Assembly (NCBI RefSeq): GCF_003837805.1
Contig: NZ_RQIT01000002.1
Location: forward strand, 496,001 to 560,000
Direction: 5' to 3'
Length of the DNA stretch: 64,000 nt
Source of the DNA: Bradyrhizobium sp. RP6
GTDB lineage: Bacteria; Pseudomonadota; Alphaproteobacteria; Rhizobiales; Xanthobacteraceae
Shown here: positions 35,573-44,077 of the stretch, one piece after another
Numbering within the stretch: position 1 is the stretch's first letter
Layout: each line of letters starts with the position of its first letter
Notes under the pieces: generated by a model
Told to the model about the DNA's origin: nothing
What the model saw: the letters and a program-made list of their open reading frames with translations, nothing else
Database searches by the model: none
Program-made: the position numbers and the translations under genes

Positions 35573-36769
35573 TTAGTGCGCCGGCCGCTCCACCGCGATC
35601 GCAGTGGCTTCGCCGCCGCCGATGCAGAGCGCGGCAATACCGCGTCTGAGGTTCTGCGCCTCGAGCGCATGCAGCAGCGTGACGATCAGCCGCGCGCCGG
35701 TGGCACCGATCGGATGGCCGAGCGCGCAGGCGCCGCCATTGATGTTCAGCTTCTCGCGGGGAATGCCGAGATCGCGCTGCGCCGCCATGGCCACCACGGC
35801 GAACGCCTCGTTGATCTCGAACAGGTCGACATCGGAGGCAGCCCAGCCGACCTTGTCGAGCAGCTTGCGGATCGCCGGAATCGGCGCCGTGGTGAACCAT
35901 TGCGGCTCCTGGCTGTGAGTGGCGTGGCCCTTGATCTGGGCAAGAACAGGCAGGCCGCCCCGATCGGCGAGCGAGCGCTTCGTCAGCACGAGCGCAGCGG
36001 CGCCGTCGGCGTTGGCGGAGGAGGCCGCCGGCGTGATGGTGCCGTTGGCGCGGAACGCGGGCTTCAACCCGGGAATCTTGGCGGGGTCAACCTTCAGCGG
36101 ATGCTCGTCATTGGCGATGACGCGCGGGCCGGCCTTTTCGGTCAACGTGACCGGCGCGATCTCGGCCTTGAATGCGCCGTTCTCGACCGCCTTGCGCGCG
36201 CGGCTCAGCGTCTCCATGGCATAGGCGTCCTGGTCCTTGCGGGTGAACTGATAGGCTTCCGCCGTCGCCTCGCCGAAATCGCCCATGGAGCGGCCGGTCT
36301 CGTAGGCGTCCTCCAGCCCGTCCATCATCATGTGGTCGATGATGCGGTCATGACCGACGCGATAGCCGCCGCGCGCCTTGGCGAGCAGATACGGCGCGTT
36401 GCTCATGCTCTCCATGCCGCCGGAGACGACAATCTCCGCCGAGCCCGCGCGGATGATATCGTGCGCCAGCATGGTCGCCTTCATGCCGGAGCCGCAGACC
36501 TTGTTCACCGTGGTCGCGCCGGTGGCATCGGGCAGACCGGCGCTGCGAGCCGCCTGGCGCGCCGGCGCCTGGCCTTGTCCGGCCGGCAGCACGCAGCCCA
36601 TGAAGACCTCGTCGATCTTTTCGGGGGCGAGCTTGGCGCGCTCCAACGCCGCGCCGATCACGTGCGATCCAAGCTTGTGGGCGGGGAGCGGCGACAATTC
36701 GCCCATGAAGCGGCCGAGCGGGGTGCGGGCGGCGGAGACGATGACGACGGGATCGGCGGCTTGAGCCAT
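35573..36769 (-). CDS. acetyl-CoA C-acyltransferase (thiolase)
   Basis: A full biosynthetic/degradative-type thiolase of 398 aa. The nucleophile is in VNKVCGSGMKA near residue 90, the histidines in CALGHPIGATGARL near 350, and the second cysteine in ALCIGGGEA near 380. It forms or cleaves acetoacetyl-CoA or other 3-ketoacyl-CoAs. ATG 36769 follows GGGAG; the long in-frame upstream extension runs through a repeat and is rejected. A CATCATATGATG palindrome (36806-36817) lies in its promoter region. It is followed on the same strand by the hairpin at 35523-35550. Confidence 0.95.
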   Translation of the reverse strand: MAQAADPVVIVSAARTPLGRFMGELSPLPAHKLGSHVIGAALERAKLAPEKIDEVFMGCVLPAGQGQAPARQAARSAGLPDATGATTVNKVCGSGMKATMLAHDIIRAGSAEIVVSGGMESMSNAPYLLAKARGGYRVGHDRIIDHMMMDGLEDAYETGRSMGDFGEATAEAYQFTRKDQDAYAMETLSRARKAVENGAFKAEIAPVTLTEKAGPRVIANDEHPLKVDPAKIPGLKPAFRANGTITPAASSANADGAAALVLTKRSLADRGGLPVLAQIKGHATHSQEPQWFTTAPIPAIRKLLDKVGWAASDVDLFEINEAFAVVAMAAQRDLGIPREKLNINGGACALGHPIGATGARLIVTLLHALEAQNLRRGIAALCIGGGEATAIAVERPAH

Positions 36770-36805
36770 GACGGAACTCCCTGCAGTGACGGGTAAGATT
36801 ATGGT

Positions 36806-36817
36806 CATCATATGATG
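36806..36817. promoter_or_regulatory. 12-base palindrome in the thiolase promoter region
   Basis: CATCATATGATG is self-complementary and lies 37 bases upstream of the thiolase start codon. It is a possible operator; the regulator is unknown. Confidence 0.35.
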
Positions 36818-36902
36818 CGACGCAAAAAATGCAACCGCGCCAGGGATGAGAAAATGTCGTGGTTCAGATGAGATTTGGTCGTGGGACGACTTCCTCGTCC
36901 GT

Positions 36903-36949
36903 GTCCCGGACGCGGCGCGACGTGCAACGTTGCGACGCAGAGCCGGGAC
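36903..36949. repeat. palindromic repeat (GTCCCGG/CCGGGAC)
   Basis: GTCCCGGA (36903-36910) and CCGGGAC (36943-36949) enclose CGTGCAACGTTGCGACGC. GC-rich palindromic sequence continues to about 37000. It occupies the 229-base gap between the enoyl-CoA hydratase end and the thiolase promoter, and is related to the repeat at 28839. Confidence 0.6.
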
Positions 36950-37046
36950 CCAGATTCGCGCCGACCTCATCGGTGCATGGGCCCCGGCTCAGCAGCGCGC
37001 CCGCCAAGGGGGCGCTGCGCTGCGTCTGCGGCGCGGAAACCTGCGC

Positions 37047-37817
37047 CTACCGCTTCCGGTTCACAAACGCGCCCATCAGCCGCGTCGGCTCGTCGGTCAG
37101 GAACGATTCGCCGAACACCTTGACGCTCAGATTCACCGACTCCGTCAGCGGAAGTTCCTCCCATTGCCGCAGCAGTGCCTTCTGCGATCGCAGCGCCTCG
37201 GGGCCACATTCGAGCAGCGCCTTCACGGTGTGCTCGATCACGGCATCGAGCTCGCCGTCCGGCGCGACCTTGTCGATCAGTCCCCAAGCCAGCGCGGTCG
37301 GAGCGTCGATGTTCTCCGCCGTCATCACCAGCCAGCGCGCGCGGGCCCAGCCGATCAGGCGCGGCAAGAGGGCGGCATGAATCACCGAGGGAATGCCGAC
37401 GCGTACCTCCGGCATGCCGAAATGCGCATCATGCGCGGAAATGCGGAAGTCGCAGGCCGCGGCCACTTCGAGCCCGCCGCCGAGGCACCAGCCGGGCATC
37501 CGTGCGATCACCGGGGCAGGGAATTTGCGCACGGCCTCGCAGAGATCGCGCAGGCGGCTGATGAAGGCTTCGGCGGATCTCTGGTCGAGCTTGGCCATCT
37601 CCTTGATGTCTGCGCCGCCGATCATGCTCTTCTCGCTCTGGCCGCGCAGCACCACGACCCGAATGCTGCGGTCGGACGCGAGTTTCTGGAGGCCTTCGCG
37701 CACGGCATCGGTGACGGGCGAGCCGAGAATGTTGAGCGGGCCGGCGTTGCAGATGGCAACATGAACGATGCCGCGCGTATCGCGCGTCACGCCGCAGTGG
37801 TTGTTAAGCATTTCCAT
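37047..37817 (-). CDS. enoyl-CoA hydratase/isomerase family protein
   Basis: A crotonase-fold protein of 256 aa. The oxyanion-hole segments are SMIGGADIKEM near residue 65 and MPGWCLGGGLEVAAACD near 107, and the glutamate-containing FGMPEVRVGIPS is near 131. Only one of the two catalytic glutamates of true enoyl-CoA hydratases is clear, so the reaction (hydration, isomerisation or hydrolysis) is open. ATG 37817 is chosen; the upstream in-frame ATG lacks a ribosome site. It is transcribed toward the thiolase gene, but a repeat intervenes. Confidence 0.87.
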   Translation of the reverse strand: MEMLNNHCGVTRDTRGIVHVAICNAGPLNILGSPVTDAVREGLQKLASDRSIRVVVLRGQSEKSMIGGADIKEMAKLDQRSAEAFISRLRDLCEAVRKFPAPVIARMPGWCLGGGLEVAAACDFRISAHDAHFGMPEVRVGIPSVIHAALLPRLIGWARARWLVMTAENIDAPTALAWGLIDKVAPDGELDAVIEHTVKALLECGPEALRSQKALLRQWEELPLTESVNLSVKVFGESFLTDEPTRLMGAFVNRKR

Positions 37818-37945
37818 CGGGGCATCTCGAAGCTTTCGTGGACGCGTGCGAGGCGCACTGGTCGGGATCACTTCCGGGCCGAAACGCCCGGCTTGTCAAG
37901 CAGGCCCGCGCGACCGAGTTGCCAGCGCGAAGTCCGTGGCATAGT

Positions 37946-37959
37946 ATGACACATGTCAT
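37946..37959. promoter_or_regulatory. palindrome upstream of the thioesterase gene
   Basis: ATGACA-CA-TGTCAT is a perfect six-base inverted repeat ending 14 bases before the preferred start codon. It may be an operator for the TetR regulator encoded two genes on. Confidence 0.45.
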
Positions 37960-37973
37960 TCAATGAGGTGGTC

Positions 37974-38507
37974 ATGACCGACATCGATCAAATCGCCCTG
38001 TTTTCGCCGGCGCAGCGGCGGGAGCGCGTGGTGGACTGGCAGGTGCCGGCGCCGGTCGCGAAAGCGGCGATGGGCCTGTCGGGCATGGACGCCATGCTGG
38101 GCATTCGCGACGGCCGGCTGCCGCCGCCGCCTTTCGCGAAGCTGATCGGGTTCATCATGGCCGTTGTCGAGCCGGGCCGGATCGTCATGGAACTGGAGCC
38201 GCGCGAAGATCTCGAAAATACCATCGGCCTCCTGCACGGCGCGACCGCAGCGGCGCTGCTCGATACCGCCATGGGATGCGCGATCTCGACCCGGTTGGAA
38301 GCGGGGGAGAGTTCGGTGACGCTCGACCTGAAACTGACGTTCCTGCGCCCGCTGTCGGTTCGTTCCGGGCTGATCTCGGCCGAAGGCAAGGTCATCAAGC
38401 TGGGACGCCAGACCAGCTACACCGAAGGTTTCGTCCGCGACGGGAAGGGAGCCCTGGCGGTGCATGCAACTGCAACCTTCTCCATGATAGGCAACAACTT
38501 AACATGA
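37974..38507 (+). CDS. PaaI family thioesterase
   Basis: A hotdog-fold acyl-CoA thioesterase of 177 aa. The core motif NTIGLLHGATAAALLDTAMG near residue 85 carries the active-site loop, followed by VTLDLKLTFLRPL. The N-terminal 50 residues are an extension beyond the minimal domain. I chose ATG 37974, which follows GAGG at good spacing; ATG 37953 lies inside the palindrome 37946-37959 and has no clear ribosome site. The gene is 64 bases upstream of a TetR-type regulator on the same strand. The substrate could be aromatic or branched acyl-CoA. Confidence 0.88.
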   Translation: MTDIDQIALFSPAQRRERVVDWQVPAPVAKAAMGLSGMDAMLGIRDGRLPPPPFAKLIGFIMAVVEPGRIVMELEPREDLENTIGLLHGATAAALLDTAMGCAISTRLEAGESSVTLDLKLTFLRPLSVRSGLISAEGKVIKLGRQTSYTEGFVRDGKGALAVHATATFSMIGNNLT

Positions 38508-38571
38508 ATTAATGCACCGTAAGGTCGACTTCCGTGCTATGAGATGATCTCCGACATCCAATGAGACCAGC

Positions 38572-39192
38572 ATGCGCTATTCCCCGGAACACAAGCAGGA
38601 AACCCACGACCGCATCGTGAAGAAGGCCTCCGTGCGGCTGCGCGAGAAGGGTGCCCACGGCATCGGCGTCGCCGATCTCATGAAGGAGGCGGGCCTGACC
38701 CATGGCGGTTTCTACGCGCATTTCGATTCCCGCGAGGCGCTGGTGATCGAGGCCTTTGGCTATGCCATGGACCGCTCGATGGAGCACTGGCGCAAGCTCA
38801 CCGGCGAGGCCGCTCCTGAAAAGCGGCTGGCGCTGGTCGCGGAAAGCTATCTCTCCACGCTGCATCGCGACAATCCCGGCCATGGCTGCTCGATTCCCGC
38901 GCTGGGCGCCGAGATCGCCCGCGAGAGCCCGAAGACTCGCAAGGCCTTTGCCGGCAAGCTCGACCAGATGATCGAGATGATGACCGACTATGTCCCGAAC
39001 ATGCCGCGCAAGGCCGCGCGCAAGCAGGCGATCGCGACGCTGGCGACCATGGTCGGCACCATGCTGCTGGCGCGCATCGCGGGATCGAACGAATTGTCGG
39101 ACGAGGTGCTGAAGGCAGGCCGCGACAGCGCGCTCGGGGGTTTGAAGCGCGAGCCGAAGTCGCCTGCTGCGAAGAAGGTGAAGCAGAGTTAG
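38572..39192 (+). CDS. TetR/AcrR family transcriptional regulator
   Basis: A one-component repressor of 206 aa. The N-terminal helix-turn-helix is at residues about 10-55 (GIGVADLMKEAGLTHGGFYAHF), followed by a ligand-binding helical domain with GHGCSIPALGAEIARES, typical of the NemR/YvdT-like branch. The C terminus is lysine-rich. It is downstream of and co-directional with the PaaI thioesterase gene, so it may regulate it through the palindrome at 37946-37959. The ligand is unknown. Confidence 0.92.
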   Translation: MRYSPEHKQETHDRIVKKASVRLREKGAHGIGVADLMKEAGLTHGGFYAHFDSREALVIEAFGYAMDRSMEHWRKLTGEAAPEKRLALVAESYLSTLHRDNPGHGCSIPALGAEIARESPKTRKAFAGKLDQMIEMMTDYVPNMPRKAARKQAIATLATMVGTMLLARIAGSNELSDEVLKAGRDSALGGLKREPKSPAAKKVKQS

Positions 39193-39212
39193 GCCGAGCT
39201 CGGCAGTGGCGT

Positions 39213-40124
39213 TCACCGTCCCGCAGCAAACAGCGTCCGCTCGCGCTCGACGATCTCGCTGATGTAGTCCGCCACTGCCCTGATCCGAGCGAGGTCCTTG
39301 CTGTCGGCGTGCATCAGCATCCAGAATGTCCGCATGATCGAGATGTCGTCCGGCAACACCGGAACGAGCTGCGGATGATCGCTCGCCATGAAATGCGGCA
39401 GTACCGCAATGCCGAAGCCCGAGAGCGTAGCATTGAGCTGCGCGATCAGATTGGCGCTGCGAAAGCGCGCGGAAATCCGCGGCGACACCTGCGGCAGATA
39501 GTCGAGCTCCGGCGTGAACAGCAGCTCCTCGATGTAACCGACGAAGCGGTGCTGCAGCAGGTCTTGCCGTGAGGAGATCTTCGGAAAGCGGTCGAGATAG
39601 GCTGGCGCGGCGTAGAGGCCGAGGCGATAATCCAGCAGCTTGCGGCCGACGATGCGGCCTTCCTTCGGCATGGTCAGGCTGATTGCGATGTCGGCCTCGC
39701 GCTTGGAGAGACTGAACAGCCGCGCAGTAGCTACAAGTTGCAGATCGAGATCGGGATAGCGGTCGGCGAACGGCGCCAGCCGTGGCGCCAGGAAGGCGGT
39801 GCCGAAGCCATCAGGCGCGCCGATCCGCACCGTGCCGGTCAGCCGCGCCACGGAGCCGCCGACCTGCTCCTGGTTGGCGACGATGGTCGATTCCATCGCT
39901 TCCGCGCTGTCGGCGACGCGCTGGCCGGCCTCGGTGAGGAGGTAGCCGGTCTTGCGGCGGTCAAACAGCTTGGCCGAAAGGTGCTTTTCCAGCCGATCGA
40001 CGCGGCGGATCACCGTGGCATGGTCGACGCCGAGCTGTTTTGCCGCAGCCGAGACCGAGCCGCCCCGCACGATGGCCAGCACGAAGCGAAAGTCGTCCCA
40101 GTCGATAGCGCCTTGATCCAGCAT
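39213..40124 (-). CDS. LysR family regulator divergent from the valine-catabolism genes
   Basis: A LysR-type regulator of 303 aa. The helix-turn-helix lies in residues 6-65 (VRGGSVSAAAKQLGVDHATV, typical of the branch with the DHATVIRR motif), followed by the substrate-binding domain. ATG 40124 matches the family start; earlier in-frame codons overlap the operator region. It is divergent from mmsA, whose upstream region holds AATCCTAT-N13-ATAGGATT (40159-40187). It is therefore the probable regulator of valine catabolism here, perhaps sensing a pathway intermediate. Confidence 0.92.
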   Translation of the reverse strand: MLDQGAIDWDDFRFVLAIVRGGSVSAAAKQLGVDHATVIRRVDRLEKHLSAKLFDRRKTGYLLTEAGQRVADSAEAMESTIVANQEQVGGSVARLTGTVRIGAPDGFGTAFLAPRLAPFADRYPDLDLQLVATARLFSLSKREADIAISLTMPKEGRIVGRKLLDYRLGLYAAPAYLDRFPKISSRQDLLQHRFVGYIEELLFTPELDYLPQVSPRISARFRSANLIAQLNATLSGFGIAVLPHFMASDHPQLVPVLPDDISIMRTFWMLMHADSKDLARIRAVADYISEIVERERTLFAAGR

Positions 40125-40158
40125 TTTCGCACATCTATGGTGCATTATCTCAGACTTG

Positions 40159-40187
40159 AATCCTATAAAATGCAGGTCGATAGGATT
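40159..40187. promoter_or_regulatory. LysR-type operator candidate
   Basis: AATCCTAT (40159-40166) and ATAGGATT (40180-40187) are perfect 8-base arms with a 13-base spacer, in the 102-base divergent region between the LysR gene and mmsA. Confidence 0.65.
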
Positions 40188-40226
40188 TGTCAAAGCGACC
40201 ACGCTCGGCCTGAAGGAGACCATTCC

Positions 40227-41723
40227 ATGCGTTCAATCGGACATTTCATCGGTGGCAAGGAGGTGAAGGGCACCTCGGGCCGCACTGCCGACGTCTTCGA
40301 GCCGATGACCGGTGACGTCCAGGCCAAGGTGGCACTGGCGGCCAAGGCCGAAGTCCGCGCCGCCGTCGAGAACGCGCGCGCGGCACAGCCCGAATGGGCC
40401 GCGACCAACCCGCAGCGCCGCGCTCGCGTCATGATGAAGTTCGTCGAGCTGGTGCAGCGCGACTACGACAAGCTCGCCGAGTTGCTCGCGCGCGAGCACG
40501 GCAAGACCGTTCCCGACGCCAAGGGCGACATCCAGCGCGGCCTCGAGGTCGCGGAATTCGCCTGCGGCATTCCGCATCTGATGAAGGGCGAGTACACCGA
40601 AGGCGCCGGCCCCGGCATCGACATCTATTCGATGCGCCAGCCGCTCGGCGTCGTCGCCGGCATCACGCCGTTCAATTTCCCGGCGATGATCCCGATGTGG
40701 AAGTTCGCGCCGGCGATCGCCTGCGGCAACGCCTTCATCCTCAAGCCGTCGGAGCGCGATCCTGGCGTGCCGATGCTGCTCGCTGAACTCATGATGGAAG
40801 CGGGCCTGCCGGCCGGCATCCTCAACGTCGTCAACGGCGACAAGGAGGCGGTCGACGCCATCCTCGACGATCCCGATATCAAGGCCATCGGCTTCGTCGG
40901 CTCGACCCCGATCGCGCAGTACATCTATGAGCGCGCCGCGCAGACCGGCAAGCGCTGCCAGTGCTTCGGCGGCGCCAAGAACCACGCCATCGTCATGCCC
41001 GACGCGGACATGGACCAGGCCGTCGACGCGCTGATCGGCGCCGGCTACGGCTCCGCCGGCGAGCGCTGCATGGCCGTTTCGGTCGCTGTTCCCGTCGGCA
41101 AGTCGACCGCCGACCGCCTGATGGAGAAGCTGATCCCGCGCGTCGAATCCTTGAAGATCGGCACCTCGATCGATCCGTCGGCCGACTACGGTCCGCTCGT
41201 GACCCGCGAGGCGGTCGAGAAGGTCAAGAGCTACATCGACATCGGCATCAAGGAAGGCGCGACACTCGCCGTCGACGGCCGCGGCTTCAAGATGCAGGGC
41301 TATGAGAACGGCTTCTATCTCGGCGGTTCGCTGTTCGACAACGTCACCAAGGACATGCGGATCTACAAGGAAGAGATCTTCGGCCCTGTGCTCTCGGTGG
41401 TGCGCGCGCACGACTACAAGGAAGCGCTGGCGCTGCCGTCGGACCATGACTACGGCAACGGCGTTGCCATCTTCACCCGCGATGGCGACGCAGCGCGCGA
41501 CTTCGCGGCCAAGGTGAACGTCGGCATGGTCGGCATCAACGTGCCGATCCCGGTTCCGATCGCCTATTACACCTTCGGCGGCTGGAAGAAGTCGGGCTTC
41601 GGCGATCTCAACCAGCACGGCCCGGATTCGATCCGCTTCTACACCAAGACCAAGACGGTGACCTCGCGCTGGCCGTCCGGTGTCAAGGAGGGTGCGGAGT
41701 TCTCGATCCCGCTGATGAAGTAA
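40227..41723 (+). CDS. mmsA: methylmalonate-semialdehyde dehydrogenase (CoA-acylating)
   Basis: An aldehyde dehydrogenase-fold enzyme of 498 aa converting methylmalonate semialdehyde to propionyl-CoA in valine degradation. The opening IGHFIGGKEVKGTSGR, the PFNFPAMIPMWKFAPAIACG segment and the catalytic cysteine in SAGERCMAVS near residue 285 are typical of MmsA. ATG 40227 follows GAAGGAG. It heads an operon with isobutyryl-CoA dehydrogenase, 3-hydroxyisobutyryl-CoA hydrolase and mmsB, under the divergent LysR gene. A palindromic repeat separates it from the next gene. Confidence 0.95.
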   Translation: MRSIGHFIGGKEVKGTSGRTADVFEPMTGDVQAKVALAAKAEVRAAVENARAAQPEWAATNPQRRARVMMKFVELVQRDYDKLAELLAREHGKTVPDAKGDIQRGLEVAEFACGIPHLMKGEYTEGAGPGIDIYSMRQPLGVVAGITPFNFPAMIPMWKFAPAIACGNAFILKPSERDPGVPMLLAELMMEAGLPAGILNVVNGDKEAVDAILDDPDIKAIGFVGSTPIAQYIYERAAQTGKRCQCFGGAKNHAIVMPDADMDQAVDALIGAGYGSAGERCMAVSVAVPVGKSTADRLMEKLIPRVESLKIGTSIDPSADYGPLVTREAVEKVKSYIDIGIKEGATLAVDGRGFKMQGYENGFYLGGSLFDNVTKDMRIYKEEIFGPVLSVVRAHDYKEALALPSDHDYGNGVAIFTRDGDAARDFAAKVNVGMVGINVPIPVPIAYYTFGGWKKSGFGDLNQHGPDSIRFYTKTKTVTSRWPSGVKEGAEFSIPLMK

Positions 41724-41738
41724 GGCTGTAGCCCAGCC

Positions 41739-41822
41739 CGTCATTGCGAGCGCAGCGAAGCAATCCAGACTTTCTCCTCGGATACACTGGATTGCTTCGT
41801 CGCTGCGCTCTTCGCAATGACG
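41739..41822. repeat. dispersed palindromic repeat, GTCATTGCGAG family, copy 2
   Basis: CGTCATTGCGAGCGCAGCGA faces GCGCTCTTCGCAATGACG, with CAATCCAGACTTTCTCC and TGGATTGCTTCG between. It lies inside the valine operon, between mmsA and the acyl-CoA dehydrogenase gene, and may alter relative expression. Confidence 0.85.
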
Positions 41823-41841
41823 AGAATAGTGAGCAGCCGGC

Positions 41842-42987
41842 ATGCAGTTCGCTCTGAACGAGGATCAGATCGCGGTTCGCGACATGGCGTTGGCGTTTGC
41901 GGCCGAAAAGATCGCGCCGCATGCGCTGCGCTGGGATGAGGAGAAGCACTTTCCCGTCGACGTCATGCGCGAAGCTGCCACGCTCGGCATGGGCGGCATC
42001 TATATCCGCGACGATGTCGGTGGCTCCGCCATGACGCGGTTCGACGCGGCGCTGATCTTCGAGGCGCTGGCGACGGGTTGCCCGACCACCTCGGCCTTCA
42101 TCTCCATCCACAACATGGCGAGCTGGATGATCGATGCCTTCGGCAGCGACACCCAGCGCCACATGTGGTTGCCAAAGCTCTGCACCATGGAGCTGATCGC
42201 GAGCTACTGCCTGACCGAGCCGGGCGCGGGCTCCGATGCGGCGGCCTTGCGCACCCGCGCGGTGCGCGACGGCGACTATTACGTCCTCAATGGCCAGAAG
42301 CAATTCATCTCCGGCGCCGGCGGCACCGATCTCCTGGTCGTGATGGTCAGGACCGGCGGCGACGGCCCCGGCGGCATCTCGACTCTCGTCATCGAGGGCA
42401 AGACGCCGGGCGTCGCCTTTGGCGCCAACGAGCGCAAGATGGGCTGGAATGCGCAGCCGACCCGCGCCGTCATGTTCGAAAACGCCCGCGTGCCCGTCGC
42501 CAATCGGCTCAACGAGGAGGGCACAGGCTTCAAGATCGCGATGGCCGGTCTCGACGGCGGCCGCCTCAACATCACGGCGTGTTCTCTTGGCGGTGCCCAA
42601 ACTGCGCTCGACAAGTCGCGTGCCTACATGAAGGAGCGCAAGGCGTTCGGAAAGCGGCTGGACGAGTTCCAGGCGCTGCAATTTCGCCTCGCCGACATGG
42701 CGATCGAACTCGAGGCCGCCCGCACCTTCCTGTGGCGCGCCGCTGCGGCGCTTGATCGGAAGGACCCCGATGCCACCATGCTCTGCGCGATGGCCAAGCG
42801 TTTCGGCACCGATGTCGGCTTCGAGGTCGCCAACCACGCGCTCCAGCTTCACGGCGGCTACGGCTACCTCAGCGAGTACGGCATCGAGAAGATCGTGCGC
42901 GATCTGCGCGTGCACCAGATCCTCGAAGGCACCAACGAAATCATGCGGCTCATCGTGGCGCGCAAGCTGATCGAGGGCGCGCGATGA
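41842..42987 (+). CDS. isobutyryl-CoA dehydrogenase (acyl-CoA dehydrogenase)
   Basis: A flavin acyl-CoA dehydrogenase of 381 aa. It shows YCLTEPGAGSDAAALRT near residue 125, QFISGAGGTDLLVVM near 155, the family signature at the end (QLHGGYGYLSEYGIEKIVRD) and the catalytic glutamate in QILEGTNEIMRLIV. Placement between mmsA and the 3-hydroxyisobutyryl-CoA hydrolase identifies it as the likely isobutyryl-CoA dehydrogenase, the first CoA-level step of valine breakdown. Its stop codon overlaps the next start (ATGA), implying translational coupling. Confidence 0.93.
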   Translation: MQFALNEDQIAVRDMALAFAAEKIAPHALRWDEEKHFPVDVMREAATLGMGGIYIRDDVGGSAMTRFDAALIFEALATGCPTTSAFISIHNMASWMIDAFGSDTQRHMWLPKLCTMELIASYCLTEPGAGSDAAALRTRAVRDGDYYVLNGQKQFISGAGGTDLLVVMVRTGGDGPGGISTLVIEGKTPGVAFGANERKMGWNAQPTRAVMFENARVPVANRLNEEGTGFKIAMAGLDGGRLNITACSLGGAQTALDKSRAYMKERKAFGKRLDEFQALQFRLADMAIELEAARTFLWRAAAALDRKDPDATMLCAMAKRFGTDVGFEVANHALQLHGGYGYLSEYGIEKIVRDLRVHQILEGTNEIMRLIVARKLIEGAR

Positions 42988-44051
42988 CGGCAGTGGAAGA
43001 GGGCGATCTGGTCGCCCGCGTCGAGGGGGCGGCCGGCATCATCCGGCTCAACCGTCCCAAGGCCATCAACGCCGTGACGCTGGAGATGTTTCGCGACATC
43101 GAGAAGGCGCTCGACCGCTTTGAGGCCGATCCGTCCGTCGCCGTGATCGTGCTGGAAGGCGCCGGCGAGCGCGGCCTGTGCGCCGGCGGGGACATTCGCA
43201 CGCTCTGGGAAAGCTCGAAGGCTGGTGGCGACCTCGGCAAGATCCTGTGGCGCGAGGAATACATCCTCAATGCCCGGATCAAGAAGTTTTCGAAGCCCTA
43301 TGTCGCCTTCATGGACGGTATCGTGATGGGCGGCGGCGTCGGTTTGTCGGCTCATGCCAGCCACCGCGTCGTCACGGATCGCACCAAGCTGGCGATGCCC
43401 GAGGTCGGGCTTGGATTCTTCCCCGATGTCGGCGGCACTTATTTGCTGTCGCGCTCGCCGGGCGAGATCGGCACCTATTTCGGCCTGACTGGCCAGACCA
43501 TGAACGGTCCGGATGCCATCCACGCGAAGTTCGCGGACTGGGTGGTGCCGGCCGCGAAACTCCCGGAGCTGCGCGAGGCGCTGACGAGGGTTAGTTCCGG
43601 AGCGACCGCGGCCGAGGTCGCCAAGCTGATCGAGGCCTTTGCGACCGACGAGATCGCCGGGCCGGTGGCCGCGAAGCAGGCGATGATCGACGCGCTGTTC
43701 GGCTTCGACCGCATGGAGGACATTTTCGCGGCACTGAAACGTGACGGCTCCGAATTCGCACAGGCGACGCTGAAGACGCTCAACGAAAAGTCGCCGCGCG
43801 GCATGGTGGTGACGCTGAAACTGCTGCGGCTCGCGCGGACCACGTCGACTCTGGAAGAGTGCCTGGTGCGGGAATACCGTGCCGCGCTGGAAGTCTTCCA
43901 CAGCGATGATTTCCGCGAGGGCGTGCGCGCCGCCGTGATCGACAAGGACCGCAATCCGACCTGGTCGCCGCCGCGGATCGAGGATGTGACGCCGGAAATG
44001 CTTGCGCCGTATCTCGCCGAGATCGGCGCCGACGAGCTGAAGTTCAATTAA
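42984..44051 (+). CDS. 3-hydroxyisobutyryl-CoA hydrolase (enoyl-CoA hydratase family)
   Basis: A crotonase-fold hydrolase of 355 aa releasing 3-hydroxyisobutyrate from its CoA thioester. It has the longer length of HIBYL-CoA hydrolases and their hallmark GGGVGLSAHASHRVVTDRT followed by MPEVGLGFFPDVGG, which carries the catalytic Glu and Asp. GLCAGGDIRTLWESSK near residue 60 forms the oxyanion hole. It overlaps the dehydrogenase gene by four bases and precedes mmsB. A methacrylyl-CoA hydratase, needed before this step, is not obvious in the operon. Confidence 0.92.
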   Translation: MTAVEEGDLVARVEGAAGIIRLNRPKAINAVTLEMFRDIEKALDRFEADPSVAVIVLEGAGERGLCAGGDIRTLWESSKAGGDLGKILWREEYILNARIKKFSKPYVAFMDGIVMGGGVGLSAHASHRVVTDRTKLAMPEVGLGFFPDVGGTYLLSRSPGEIGTYFGLTGQTMNGPDAIHAKFADWVVPAAKLPELREALTRVSSGATAAEVAKLIEAFATDEIAGPVAAKQAMIDALFGFDRMEDIFAALKRDGSEFAQATLKTLNEKSPRGMVVTLKLLRLARTTSTLEECLVREYRAALEVFHSDDFREGVRAAVIDKDRNPTWSPPRIEDVTPEMLAPYLAEIGADELKFN

Positions 44052-44077
44052 TCAACACTGCAGCGGAGGAAACGACA

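Noticed and set aside
40227..41723. Reading the mmsA frame from an upstream in-frame codon near 39738
   Set aside because: That extension crosses the LysR gene and its operator. ATG 40227 has GAAGGAG and the family's standard N terminus.
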